The notes beneath the pieces are model-generated. The model saw nothing but the letters and a program-made list of their open reading frames with translations, made no database searches and was not told the DNA's origin. DNA of 64,000 nt, taken from positions 62,001-126,000 of the forward strand of contig NZ_JBHUIO010000005.1 of NCBI RefSeq assembly GCF_042682745.1. Reading direction: 5' to 3'. The translations under genes and the position numbers were made by a program. Positions 1 to 7,635 of the stretch are shown piece after piece. Each line of letters opens with the position of its first letter. The first letter of the stretch is position 1. Source of the DNA: Tumebacillus_A lipolyticus (lineage in GTDB: Bacteria > Bacillota > Bacilli > Tumebacillales > Tumebacillaceae).

Positions 1-41
1 TCCGAGCCTGGTATCCACTGATCGCTTTCGTCCGTCTGGAA

Positions 42-84
42 ATACAAATGGACAAGACCCTCAGCGGGTCTTGTCCATTTGTAT
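42..84. repeat. Perfect 19-bp inverted repeat
   Basis: Two 19-base arms (42-60 and 66-84) are exact reverse complements around a 5-base loop. There is no T-run on either side, so it is not a textbook intrinsic terminator. Flanking ATCGCT and AGCGAT could extend the structure. It lies just upstream of the VanZ-like gene and may end the transcript of a gene to the left of the window. Confidence 0.6.
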
Positions 85-120
85 GTGGAGCGATACACTC
101 TTACAAAAGGAGGCGTGTCG

Positions 121-618
121 ATGACCACAACTCGCAAATCGTTCTGGATCTGGTTGATCCTAAGCCTCGCCTGGATGGCCCTGATCTTTTATAAGTCGGG
201 AGAATCGTATGGCGATCAGGACATTCGCCCCGTGCTGCGGCAATGGATCGATGAGGATCTCTTGCTTTCCCTGCTCCCAAACATCGAATTTTACTATGAT
301 GGCGGACTGGTCAGCTACAAATCTCCCTATTCGATGTTCGAATTTTTCATCCGCAAAGCTTCGCACGTGACCGAGTTTTTGATCCTCACCCTGCTGTACT
401 GGCGCACGTTTGCTGCCACGGCGATGCGGCGGCGCATTGCGCTCCCACTCTCCGCGCTGCTCGCGATCCTCTATGCAGCGTCTGACGAGTTCCATCAATC
501 GTTCGTACCTGGTCGCACCGGACACGCGATCGACGTATATGTGGACAGCATCGGCGTCTTGCTCGCCGTGCTGATCGTGCTGTTGACCAAACAAAAAACT
601 CTCTCCACAGCAAAGTGA
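121..618 (+). CDS. VanZ-like integral membrane protein
   Basis: A 165-residue membrane protein of the VanZ-like family. The first transmembrane segment is at about residues 8-25, with two or three more in the C-terminal half. The family signature is clear near residues 120-150: DEFHQSFVPGR, then an Asp-rich stretch leading into a Gly-containing membrane helix (DVYVDSIG). VanZ confers low-level teicoplanin resistance in enterococci, but most family members in Bacillota have no proven role. The ATG at 121 is chosen because AAAGGAGG lies just upstream; an in-frame ATG at 79 has no ribosome site. The gene ends in a shared bidirectional terminator. Confidence 0.85.
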   Translation: MTTTRKSFWIWLILSLAWMALIFYKSGESYGDQDIRPVLRQWIDEDLLLSLLPNIEFYYDGGLVSYKSPYSMFEFFIRKASHVTEFLILTLLYWRTFAATAMRRRIALPLSALLAILYAASDEFHQSFVPGRTGHAIDVYVDSIGVLLAVLIVLLTKQKTLSTAK

Positions 619-629
619 GAGAGTTTTTT
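593..629. terminator. Bidirectional intrinsic terminator
   Basis: An 8-bp stem (ACTCTCTC at 598-605 and GAGAGAGT at 617-624) is flanked by an A-run on the left and a T-run on the right. It can stop both the VanZ-like gene and the convergent holin gene; the VanZ-like stop codon lies inside the hairpin. Confidence 0.85.
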
Positions 630-635
630 GCCGGT

Positions 636-1025
636 TCATTTCGCTTGGCTGATGCCTGCTTGTTCGGCAGCTTTGGCAAGATCTGCACTCCGGCGATCCT
701 GCAACCATGCCGATTCGATCACCGCGCGCAGATCTTTCACTTCCACATCCTTCATCCCGCAGGACGCGCATTTGTCGAGCATGTACTTGATCGCTTCATT
801 CATCTTCGAAGGACCGTCTTCCTTCGCGTACACCGTCTCTGCGTATGAGAACGCTTCCCGTCCGAGCTGTGCTAACAGGTTCCGTTGTTGCAAGGTTGTG
901 TGCGTGTCATAATACTGCTGGATGCGTTGCTTTATGTCTCGAAACAGGAGCAGACCTGCGAGGATGGCCACCTCCAGCAAGATGCTGGCGCCATCTTTCA
1001 GCATCGACAAGATCTGTTCCGTCAT
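636..1025 (-). CDS. LLH-type phage holin-like protein
   Basis: A 129-residue protein with one N-terminal hydrophobic segment (about residues 13-30), then a charged helical region and a C-terminal globular part with a CASCG cysteine cluster. The layout and the stretch 'ASILLEVAILAGLLLF' fit the LLH family of small phage holins. The ATG at 1025 follows GGGAGGT; the longer open frame upstream overlaps the amidase gene and is not used. It sits directly downstream of an N-acetylmuramoyl-L-alanine amidase in the same orientation, which resembles a lysis or wall-remodelling pair. No other phage gene is nearby, so a domesticated pair is plausible. Confidence 0.7.
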   Translation of the reverse strand: MTEQILSMLKDGASILLEVAILAGLLLFRDIKQRIQQYYDTHTTLQQRNLLAQLGREAFSYAETVYAKEDGPSKMNEAIKYMLDKCASCGMKDVEVKDLRAVIESAWLQDRRSADLAKAAEQAGISQAK

Positions 1026-1030
1026 GTCGC

Positions 1031-1804
1031 TTACCTCCCGCTTCGAATCAGGTTGTAAAAACGTACGAGCACCGATGCGAGCTCCGCCCGCGTCACCGGT
1101 TGATTCGGACGCCAAGTGCCATCTTGGTATCCGGTCATCACATCCCACTCGATCACTTTTGCGATCGCATCTTTGGCCCAGGCCGGCCACTCCTCCTGCG
1201 GTTGCTGTCCGGGTGTTGGCTCCTGTGCAGGCGCGTTGTAGGGCAGATTAAAAAGGGTGCAGATCCCTTTTGTCGCCCCTTCGGCTGCTGCCGACAGATG
1301 GGCACGGCTGGCCATGCGGGTCGCTTCTGACAGGTTGGTGATAAATCCAGATTCGATCAGCACCGCATCCATCGCCGTATCGCGGAGCACCTGAAAATCC
1401 CCATAGTACACCCCGCGGTTGGTCTGCCCTGTCGATGCGGCGATCGATGCGGCGATGCGATCCGCCCACTGCTGAGTGCGCGTCCCGCGGGCAGCCGGAT
1501 GAATCCATGCGGCCACACCGTTTACCGCTGGAGATGATGCCGAATCGGTGTGCCAGGAAAGGAAAAGATCCGCTTTCGCATCGTTTGCCACGCGCGCGCG
1601 ATAGGCCAGATCCTGTCCGATCGTCCCGTCCGGATATGGCAATGTGTCGGTGGTTCGCGTCATGACCACGCGAATGCCGCAGCGCTGTAGCGCATCGCGA
1701 AGAACGAGCGAAGCCTGCAAAACCAGATTTTTCTCTTGAAACCCATTGGCTGTCGCGCCCGGGTCCGTTCCCCCATGTCCTGGATCGATCACAACTAGCG
1801 GCAC
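1031..1804 (-). CDS. N-acetylmuramoyl-L-alanine amidase with C-terminal SLH domain
   Basis: A 257-residue zinc amidase of the Amidase_3 family, which cleaves the bond between muramic acid and the stem peptide. It begins almost directly in the catalytic domain (DPGHGGTDPG). The other metal and catalytic residues are visible in EKNL, SWHTDS and IESGF. A Pro/Gln-rich linker near residue 200 leads to one S-layer homology domain (WAKDAIAKVIEWDVMTGYQD, then TRAELASVLVRF). The GTG at 1804 is preferred because GAGAGGAG sits 8 bases upstream, whereas the ATG at 1828 lacks a ribosome site. No signal peptide is present, so export may depend on the adjacent holin. Confidence 0.85.
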   Translation of the reverse strand: MPLVVIDPGHGGTDPGATANGFQEKNLVLQASLVLRDALQRCGIRVVMTRTTDTLPYPDGTIGQDLAYRARVANDAKADLFLSWHTDSASSPAVNGVAAWIHPAARGTRTQQWADRIAASIAASTGQTNRGVYYGDFQVLRDTAMDAVLIESGFITNLSEATRMASRAHLSAAAEGATKGICTLFNLPYNAPAQEPTPGQQPQEEWPAWAKDAIAKVIEWDVMTGYQDGTWRPNQPVTRAELASVLVRFYNLIRSGR

Positions 1805-1865
1805 TGTCTCCACTCCTCTCAAGGACATTTCTAGCTCATGATATGTAAAGTTTCGCTCCAAGGTG

Positions 1866-1899
1866 AAAAAAAGCGCCCGCATACTATGTATGCAGACGC
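1866..1899 (-). terminator. Intrinsic terminator after the CBS-ACT gene
   Basis: On the minus strand a roughly 12-bp stem (arms 1873-1884 and 1888-1899, three-base loop) is followed by seven T residues, 15 bases past the stop codon of the CBS-ACT gene. Confidence 0.85.
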
Positions 1900-1913
1900 C
1901 AACCGAATCATTC

Positions 1914-2546
1914 CTATCGAGTTGTTACGTGGAAGACGCGCACACCGACGCTGCGCAGATCTTCTGTGATCGCATCGACGTTCGCCTCCGGTGCCACCTT
2001 GAAGGAAACGCGGCGGTATCCGAAATCAGCATTGTCGTCGAGGACGAGCATTCCGAAGATGTTCGAGTGCTTGCGAACCACTTCGGCAAACTTGAGCAAG
2101 GAGCCTTGCATCTCCGGCATCGAGACGGTCAAGCGGATGCCCGGCTGATGCATGCCCAGCGCATCGCGAAGCATCTCATAGAGGCTGTTGCGGGTCACGA
2201 TGCTCGTGAAAGCGCCTTCCCCGTCGAGCACAGCGATGAACGGAACTCGGTCGATCGCTTTCAGGATGTCTTCGATGTTGCCCTCTTCATGAACGGTCGC
2301 ATGTTTGTTGACGGTGATCGCTTCAACCTTGGTTTCGGTCAAAAATTGATCTTTCGCAACATCGCTTTCAAAAAATGCTTTGTGCACATCAGCATAGCCG
2401 ACCATGCCACAGAACACACCGTCAGCTACAACTGGAATATGTTGAAATCCGCAGTGATCAAGAGCCGCGAGCAAATCTTTCAACGATGCTTGCGGTTCAA
2501 TCGTAACCACTTTATGCGCTTCTAACTTTAACTGTTGTACAATCAT
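1914..2546 (-). CDS. CBS-CBS-ACT domain protein (AcuB/CbpA-like)
   Basis: A 210-residue cytosolic protein with two CBS motifs (about residues 1-65 and 70-130) and a C-terminal ACT-like domain (about 136-210). CBS pairs bind adenosine nucleotides, and in Bacillota some bind cyclic di-AMP. The CBS-CBS-ACT order is that of AcuB of Bacillus and of cyclic-di-AMP-binding CbpA of Listeria. Which of these it matches in function cannot be settled from sequence alone. The ATG at 2546 follows a GGGGG ribosome site at 8 bases. It is monocistronic, with its own terminator. Confidence 0.75.
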   Translation of the reverse strand: MIVQQLKLEAHKVVTIEPQASLKDLLAALDHCGFQHIPVVADGVFCGMVGYADVHKAFFESDVAKDQFLTETKVEAITVNKHATVHEEGNIEDILKAIDRVPFIAVLDGEGAFTSIVTRNSLYEMLRDALGMHQPGIRLTVSMPEMQGSLLKFAEVVRKHSNIFGMLVLDDNADFGYRRVSFKVAPEANVDAITEDLRSVGVRVFHVTTR

Positions 2547-2660
2547 CCATACAACCCCCTTCGGTCTCTCTTCATTATCTATTCGGCAATTCTGCAAACT
2601 TTCCTCTTCTTTTGGAAGAGAATCGGAAGATATTTAGACGATCGTTCTCCCGGTGTGCAA

Positions 2661-3086
2661 TCAATAGCCAAAGAAGATGCGGATGATCCAAAAACAGCCT
2701 GCAAACAGCAGGAGCGAAACAAAATAGGCGAGCAGCCCGCGGATATACTCTTTTCCTTCGAGCTTGTAGAAGATGCGCAAGATGATCGCAGACAAGACCA
2801 TCGCCGTAAACGACACGGCGAACAGGATCAGCCCGAGCGACTCGTTCGCACCGCGCACGATGTAGTCCCCATTTCGATCGTACATCATCAGGCCGAGCAG
2901 CAGATTGGCCAGATAGGCATGTCCGATCAAAAAGGTCGGAACGCCGAACATGTAGCGTTGCATCGAGACTTGCTTGCGAAAAAAGCGCACGATCAGCAGC
3001 TGTGCCAGCAATGGCAACAGCGCGTAATAAATCAGAAAGAACAGTGCAAATGCAGCATCATTTTGAAGAATCTCATAGAAGTCCAC
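2661..3086 (-). CDS. Conserved membrane protein of unknown function
   Basis: A 141-residue protein with four predicted transmembrane helices (about residues 12-35, 50-68, 85-105 and 115-138) and short charged loops. I recognise no catalytic motif or family. The GTG at 3086 is supported by TAGGAG six to seven bases upstream. It lies between the citrate synthase terminator and the CBS-ACT gene, with no obvious functional link to either. Confidence 0.6.
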   Translation of the reverse strand: MDFYEILQNDAAFALFFLIYYALLPLLAQLLIVRFFRKQVSMQRYMFGVPTFLIGHAYLANLLLGLMMYDRNGDYIVRGANESLGLILFAVSFTAMVLSAIILRIFYKLEGKEYIRGLLAYFVSLLLFAGCFWIIRIFFGY

Positions 3087-3122
3087 AGGAATCTCCTACG
3101 CCCCTTTTCAGTTAAAGTAGTG

Positions 3123-3154
3123 AAAAAAAGGGCTCCCGCAGACGAGGAGCCCTT
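3123..3154 (-). terminator. Intrinsic terminator after citrate synthase
   Basis: The arms AAGGGCTCC-like (3128-3136) and GGAGCCCTT (3146-3154) pair. On the minus strand they are followed by an unbroken T-run, 14 bases past the citrate synthase stop. Confidence 0.88.
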
Positions 3155-3167
3155 CCTTCAATCAAGC

Positions 3168-4319
3168 TTATTTTCGCTCAGCGATCGGAACGAACTGTTG
3201 ATCGATCGGACCAACATAGTCGGCTACCGGACGAATGATGCGATTGTGCGCGTACTGTTCGAGGATGTGCGCCGTCCACCCGGATACGCGGGAGATGACG
3301 AACAGCGGAGTGAACAGTTCTACCTGAATGCCCATCGCATTGTAGAGCGAGCCGGAGTACAGGTCAACGTTGTACTTGAGGTCTTTGCCCTTCTTCGCAA
3401 AATGCTCCAGCACCACGCCTTCGGTGATCTCCGTCATCGCAAACCACTTGGTCTGGCCCACCTGCTCGGTCAACTGCTTCGCATAGCGCTTCAGCACCAA
3501 GCCGCGCGGGTCATAGGAACGATAGACGCGATGACCGAAGCCCGGCACTTTCACGCCGTTGTCCAGTCGCGCGCGCACTTCGGACGCCGCATTTTCCACC
3601 GAGTCGATCTCCATCATCATGCGCAGCACATCTTCGTTCGCACCGCCGTGCAACGGGCCCTTCAGCGCGCCGATCGCCGAGGTCACGCCCGAGTACATAT
3701 CGGACATGGTCGCCACCGTGCAGCGCGCGGTGAACGTGGAGGCATTAAACTCATGGTCAGCATGCAGGATCAGCGCCACATCGAACGCCTCGACAGACAG
3801 TTCATCCGCTTCTTTTCCGTTCAGCATGTAGAGGAAGTTCGCCGCGTGACCGAGGTCGTTGCGCGGTGCGACATAGTCCAAACCTTGTTTGAAGCGACCG
3901 ACAGCTGCGGTGACCGATGCTAACATCGCCACGAGCTTCGTCGCTTGCTTGATGTGCGTCTCGCGCTCCATCGACTTGTCTTCATCGACCGCCCCGAGGT
4001 ACGACGCAACGGTGCGCAGCACTTCCATCCCCGTCGGGTTCGCGCTCGAATTGCACAGCGATTTCACCAGTTCCAACACATCGGTCGGAATTTCGCGATT
4101 TTTCTTCAGCTCTGCATCGAGGGCGGACAGCTCGCTCGCGTTCGGCAGCTTTCCGTACCAAAGCAAATAGATGACTTCTTCAAACGAAGCTTTTCCAACC
4201 AGATCGTTAATATCGAAACCTTGGTAGACGAGACGACCTTCTTTTCCGTCTACGAGGCAGATGGAAGACTCACCCGCAACAACATCTTGCAGACCCGCTT
4301 TCGTTTTTGCTTCAGACAT
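3168..4319 (-). CDS. citZ: Citrate synthase
   Basis: A 383-residue citrate synthase of the short Gram-positive type, condensing acetyl-CoA and oxaloacetate at the entry of the TCA cycle. The N-terminal signature 'LVYQGFDINDL...ASFEEVIYLLW' matches Bacillus CitZ/CitA. Active-site regions are seen in LHGGANEDV and GFGHRVY. Length is normal. The ATG at 4319 follows AGGAGGTG. In Bacillus, citZ is usually cotranscribed with icd and mdh. Here it stands alone with its own promoter and terminator, 13.6 kb from mdh and icd. It could be a citA rather than a citZ orthologue. Confidence 0.9.
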   Translation of the reverse strand: MSEAKTKAGLQDVVAGESSICLVDGKEGRLVYQGFDINDLVGKASFEEVIYLLWYGKLPNASELSALDAELKKNREIPTDVLELVKSLCNSSANPTGMEVLRTVASYLGAVDEDKSMERETHIKQATKLVAMLASVTAAVGRFKQGLDYVAPRNDLGHAANFLYMLNGKEADELSVEAFDVALILHADHEFNASTFTARCTVATMSDMYSGVTSAIGALKGPLHGGANEDVLRMMMEIDSVENAASEVRARLDNGVKVPGFGHRVYRSYDPRGLVLKRYAKQLTEQVGQTKWFAMTEITEGVVLEHFAKKGKDLKYNVDLYSGSLYNAMGIQVELFTPLFVISRVSGWTAHILEQYAHNRIIRPVADYVGPIDQQFVPIAERK

Positions 4320-4393
4320 TGACGAAACACCTCCTGATAAATAACAGAACTACCATTGTAACGGTACATACCGAGTATTATTCGATGCTACTA

Positions 4394-4423
4394 ATTATAC
4401 AGGATTTAGTCTCATCGGTCGAA
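4394..4423 (-). promoter_or_regulatory. Probable SigA promoter of citrate synthase
   Basis: On the minus strand TTCGAC is followed after 18 bases by a perfect TATAAT (plus-strand ATTATA at 4394-4399), about 75 bases upstream of the start codon. Confidence 0.55.
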
Positions 4424-4615
4424 CTTGATGAATGGGCTTTCATTCATATTTCCGACAGCAACAGCAATTCAACGCCCGAAAGCGTTTACTTTCAACCATT
4501 TTGCCAGTCTTAGGTTACCCCGAGCGATCCCAGATATGCTCGATCGACCCCGATTCACTTTGTAAATCTTGTCGAAAAATTTATTTCCTGTGGAATCATG
4601 TCGATTCACAAGAGT

Positions 4616-4725
4616 TGTGGATAACTATTATCCCCATTATTCACATTCTACTATAAAGCAAAATTGACCTTTTCCACAATCCATCCACAGCTTACCCACA
4701 AAATGCCCACAGGTTTTGTGGATAA
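4616..4725. promoter_or_regulatory. DnaA-box cluster upstream of sda
   Basis: Three perfect matches to TTATNCACA occur within 110 bp: 4616-4624 and 4717-4725 (both as TGTGGATAA) and 4637-4645 (TTATTCACA). Weaker copies are at 4670-4678 (TTTTCCACA), 4681-4689, 4692-4700 (TTACCCACA) and 4703-4711. The last perfect box ends 9 bases before the sda -35. In B. subtilis DnaA binds the sda control region, so this cluster fits replication-coupled expression of sda. Confidence 0.85.
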
Positions 4726-4734
4726 TCGGAACGC

Positions 4735-4763
4735 TTGTTCGCTTCCTGCTTCCATGTTATAGT
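4735..4763 (+). promoter_or_regulatory. SigA promoter of sda
   Basis: TTGTTC (4735-4740), a 17-base spacer and TATAGT (4758-4763) lie 65 bases upstream of the sda start, directly after the DnaA boxes. Confidence 0.7.
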
Positions 4764-4827
4764 CGAACCAAGCCAACTCGTCTGAGTTTGCTTGCGTTTC
4801 AAAGATCAGAACAGTGAGGGAATCGCC

Positions 4828-4968
4828 ATGCATTTGCTGAGTGATGAGTATTTGATTGAAGCGTACACGAATGCAGTGCAACAGAAGTTGGACAGGCAGT
4901 TTCTTGAACTGCTGTCCAAAGAGGTCCAAGCGCGAGGTCTTTCCGTCTCTGTCATCCTGGCATCGTAG
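4828..4968 (+). CDS. sda: Sda, checkpoint inhibitor of sporulation kinases
   Basis: A 46-codon gene. The product begins MHLLSDEYLIEAY and has the helical-hairpin pattern of Sda (LSDE.LIE.Y, then LDRQFLELL..E...R.L). B. subtilis Sda is also 46 residues, beginning MRKLSDELLIESY. Sda binds the dimerisation domain of histidine kinase KinA and blocks phosphorelay input when replication is perturbed, so cells do not sporulate with damaged or unreplicated chromosomes. The DnaA boxes upstream and the terminator downstream make it a self-contained checkpoint unit. A weak GTGAGGG ribosome site precedes the ATG. Confidence 0.92.
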   Translation: MHLLSDEYLIEAYTNAVQQKLDRQFLELLSKEVQARGLSVSVILAS

Positions 4969-5011
4969 ACAGACTGCCCGTTGATCGAGCACAGCTCGCC
5001 TATTGGAGAAG

Positions 5012-5040
5012 GCCTGTTCTGCCGGGAGCGGGCTTTTTTC
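5012..5040 (+). terminator. Intrinsic terminator after sda
   Basis: GCCTGTTC (5012-5019) pairs with GAGCGGGC (5026-5033), including two G-U pairs, and is followed by six T residues. Confidence 0.75.
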
Positions 5041-5047
5041 TTAGCGC

Positions 5048-6079
5048 TTAGAAGCCCTCTTTCATTCCGTACAGCGTCAGTTCCTCTCGGTTGTGGAACA
5101 GCTGTTTCGCTTTGAGCAACATCACATCCGGCTCTAGGTTTTGCAACGTTTCCTTCACCGTCTGAAAGGGCTTCTTGTGCATCAGCTTAACGGTGATCAC
5201 CAAGATGCCGCCCGGCTGCAAGGCGGGTAACAGCTCTGCCACCAGCTTGCTCATCTGTTTGGGGCTCCAGCTCATGTCACAGACGAGCAGATCGAACGAT
5301 CCTTCCGCAAAGGTGACGTCCCCCGCGTTCTTTTGCAGGTAGGTCAACTGCGGGTGGTCGAGCAATGAGGGGTGCAAGTGGCCCGGATCGACAGCTGTCA
5401 CGTTCAGACCGCGCTCCAGCAGGAGCGAAGTCCATCCGCCTGGCGCTGCTCCGACATCAAGCGCGCTCTGGAACTGGGTGAGGTCGAGATCGAATCTCTC
5501 CTCCGCTTCCATCAGCTTGAACTTGGCCCGTGAGACATGCTCCTCTTCCTTGCGGTAGCGCACCATCCCCCCATTCCAATCGGATAGATTTTCTCGCGGC
5601 GTGGAGATCCCCAGGTAGCACGTGCCGTCCGCCAAGTACACGGAGATGATCTTGTCGGCGCCACGAACTACACTCTCCACGCCTTGCTCTTGTTGCAAGA
5701 TCGGGTCGAGCGCGTCCTTTACCCCATAAGGCGTATAGGCGAACTTGACCTCTTTCGTTTTGCGCGCCTGCACCGCGACTTTCTCACCAGCTGCAAACGG
5801 GCGCAGTTCCTGAATCAACCGGATCAACTTCAGCAGGTCGTCGCCCGTCTTGTCGAGGAGGAGTTCGTGCTGTACCGGCTGGATGTGGCGAAGGAAGATC
5901 GGCTCCGCTTCGAGCAAGGCGGCTGTCACCTCTTCTGCCGGTGCCGGCACATCGATCAAGAACAGTTCCCCCGGCTCAAGATATTTAAATTTGGTGCCCG
6001 GAAACAGCCTCCTGATCTCCTCTTGTGCATATTGTGCAAATCCAAAGTTGGATGAACCGATAAAGCGAGATGATGTCAT
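5048..6079 (-). CDS. RlmM/FtsJ-like rRNA 2'-O-methyltransferase
   Basis: A 343-residue SAM-dependent RNA methyltransferase. The N-terminal part (about 1-160) resembles the RNA-binding region of RlmM-type enzymes, and the C-terminal part is an FtsJ/RrmJ-type Rossmann fold. The SAM site reads LDVGAAPGGWTSLLLERG. The Lys-Asp-Lys-Glu tetrad of 2'-O-methyltransferases is visible: K in SRAKFKLMEAEERF, D in VCDMSWSP, K in VITVKLM and E in REELTLYG. The target is probably the ribose of a 23S rRNA nucleotide, by analogy. The ATG at 6079 follows TGGAGG; four codons further up there is another ATG without a better site. Confidence 0.82.
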   Translation of the reverse strand: MTSSRFIGSSNFGFAQYAQEEIRRLFPGTKFKYLEPGELFLIDVPAPAEEVTAALLEAEPIFLRHIQPVQHELLLDKTGDDLLKLIRLIQELRPFAAGEKVAVQARKTKEVKFAYTPYGVKDALDPILQQEQGVESVVRGADKIISVYLADGTCYLGISTPRENLSDWNGGMVRYRKEEEHVSRAKFKLMEAEERFDLDLTQFQSALDVGAAPGGWTSLLLERGLNVTAVDPGHLHPSLLDHPQLTYLQKNAGDVTFAEGSFDLLVCDMSWSPKQMSKLVAELLPALQPGGILVITVKLMHKKPFQTVKETLQNLEPDVMLLKAKQLFHNREELTLYGMKEGF

Positions 6080-6214
6080 GCAATCCTCCACATATGTACG
6101 TCATTTTTATAACCTTCTCAGTATAGCAAACTACATGGTACCATTTCCTTAGAAAAATGGTTGCGCTTCGTCGCATCGTCCGATATGCTTTTTTATTAAA
6201 GGAGTTGGCAATAG

Positions 6215-6898
6215 ATGCAACGTTTTGTAGTTGAACCGATCCTGTTTGCAATGTTTGGCGAACTGTTATTTCCCAACGAGCCAATCGAATATATCATCCC
6301 CTACTCGACGGTGATGGAATTGTATGAGCTGCGAGATAGCGAAGAGATCATTCATGATCCGGCAGAAAATGAGCGGGTGAAAGCGAATGTCGAAAAGCTG
6401 ATCCTCTTTTTCGAACAGCCTTTCGTCGCCAAGAAGCTCGACAAGTCGTTGCGCGTTCCGTGGCAGCGCAGCCGTCCGATCCTCTACAGCGAAAACGTGA
6501 CGTTCACCGTCGTCAATGCGCTTGACAACGCCGAATTTGGCGAAGGATTCGACCCGGTCGAGACGGAGCTGATCCTCCTCGCACGGCGCGACTCGCTGCC
6601 GCTGATCACCGATCAGCTTCAGCTCCAACAGCGCATCGTGGAAGCGAGGATCGGGATCACCGTGATCGACGTTGCCGATTTTGGCTTTCTCGTCGATGAG
6701 CCTCCGTTCGAAGAGTTGGCTGATGAGCATGATCTAGCGTTGGTCAACACGCCGATCCATTCGTTGGAAGCACAGGAAGGGGCGCTGTCTCCGGCAGAAG
6801 AGCGGGCGGTGTCGCAGAAGGGCAACAAGCTGCTCCCCTGGGTGCTCGGTAGCTTCGCACTGATCCTGCTCGCCTTTATCTTCACACTGTTCTCATAG
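6215..6898 (+). CDS. Tail-anchored protein with PIN-like N-terminal domain
   Basis: A 227-residue protein. The N-terminal 165 residues have a PIN-domain flavour: a conserved Glu in IIPYSTVMELYEL, then GFDPVETELILLARRDSLPL followed by ITDQ and a terminal beta strand (ITVIDVADF). A linker of about 35 residues leads to one hydrophobic C-terminal helix (WVLGSFALILLAFIFTLFS), so the domain should face the cytoplasm as a tail-anchored protein. PIN domains are usually RNases, but the assignment is weak and metal ligands are only partly identifiable. AAAGGAG lies 10 bases before the ATG. It is followed by its own terminator. Confidence 0.6.
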   Translation: MQRFVVEPILFAMFGELLFPNEPIEYIIPYSTVMELYELRDSEEIIHDPAENERVKANVEKLILFFEQPFVAKKLDKSLRVPWQRSRPILYSENVTFTVVNALDNAEFGEGFDPVETELILLARRDSLPLITDQLQLQQRIVEARIGITVIDVADFGFLVDEPPFEELADEHDLALVNTPIHSLEAQEGALSPAEERAVSQKGNKLLPWVLGSFALILLAFIFTLFS

Positions 6899-6941
6899 AA
6901 GCTCTGCTCACCACATTCGATGTGTGACAGAGCTTTTCTTG
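6899..6941 (+). terminator. Intrinsic terminator
   Basis: AAGCTCTG (6899-6906) pairs with CAGAGCTT (6928-6935), with a second inner helix CCACAT/ATGTG. A T-rich tail follows. Confidence 0.8.
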
Positions 6942-6973
6942 TGGAACGCTGACTGTAGAAATGGGGACAAGTG

Positions 6974-7002
6974 TTGCCACTTAGTTTTCACTGCGGTACA
7001 AT
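6974..7002 (+). promoter_or_regulatory. SigA promoter of hpt
   Basis: TTGCCA (6974-6979), a 17-base spacer and TACAAT (6997-7002) lie 44 bases upstream of the hpt start. Confidence 0.7.
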
Positions 7003-7046
7003 TACCCCAAAAACAGTATCTATCGGAAGTAGGAGGCCTAACCCTG

Positions 7047-7580
7047 ATGGCAAAGACCCGTGATCGAATCCTCTTTAGCCGTGAAGCGATCCAATCCCGT
7101 GTCGCAGAGCTCGGCGCACAATTATCACAAGATTATCAGGACGGCGAGGTCGTCGTCATCTCGCTCTTGCGCGGCAGTTTCGTGTTTACAGCAGACCTCG
7201 TTCGTGAAATAACCGTTCCGGTCAATGTAGACTTCCTGACCACATCCAGCTACGGTCATGGTGAACATAGCACCGGTCGCGTCGAGATCGTCCACGACAT
7301 CCGCACCGACATCGCAGGCAAAGACGTTTTGATCTGTGACGACATTCTCGATACCGGCATCACCATGCGCGGCGTGGTCGAGCATCTGGCGAAAAAGAAC
7401 CCGAAAAGCATCAAGACCTGCACCTTCCTCGACAAACCTTCGCGCCGTCAAGTTGAGGTGCAGCTCGACTACACCGGCCATACGATCGAAGATCTATTTG
7501 TCGCCGGATACGGGCTCAACCTCGGTGACTATGCACGCAATCTCCCTTACGTATTTGTGCGCGAAACTGTAGAAGAATAA
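7047..7580 (+). CDS. hpt: Hypoxanthine phosphoribosyltransferase
   Basis: A 177-residue type I phosphoribosyltransferase that converts hypoxanthine (and guanine) to IMP/GMP using PRPP. The PRPP-binding loop is VLICDDILDTGITM; the flexible-loop region (SSYGHG) and the base-contact region (LFVAGYGLNL...RNLPYVFV) are all present. AGGAGG lies 10 bases upstream of the ATG. In Bacillus hpt normally sits between tilS and ftsH. Here it is a single gene with its own promoter, so it may be a second copy or a relocated gene. Confidence 0.9.
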   Translation: MAKTRDRILFSREAIQSRVAELGAQLSQDYQDGEVVVISLLRGSFVFTADLVREITVPVNVDFLTTSSYGHGEHSTGRVEIVHDIRTDIAGKDVLICDDILDTGITMRGVVEHLAKKNPKSIKTCTFLDKPSRRQVEVQLDYTGHTIEDLFVAGYGLNLGDYARNLPYVFVRETVEE

Positions 7581-7589
7581 TCTTCCTTA

Positions 7590-7635
7590 NNNNNNNNNNN
7601 NNNNNNNNNNNNNNNNNNNNNNNNNNNNNNNNNNN
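7590..7635. other. Assembly gap (46 N)
   Basis: Unresolved bases between the convergent 3' ends of hpt and the lytic transglycosylase gene, where strong terminator hairpins are expected. Confidence 0.99.

Noticed and set aside
2535..3923. Long plus-strand ORF of 462 codons
   Set aside because: It is antisense to the membrane protein and citrate synthase genes and rich in His, Arg and Gln as expected of a shadow frame.
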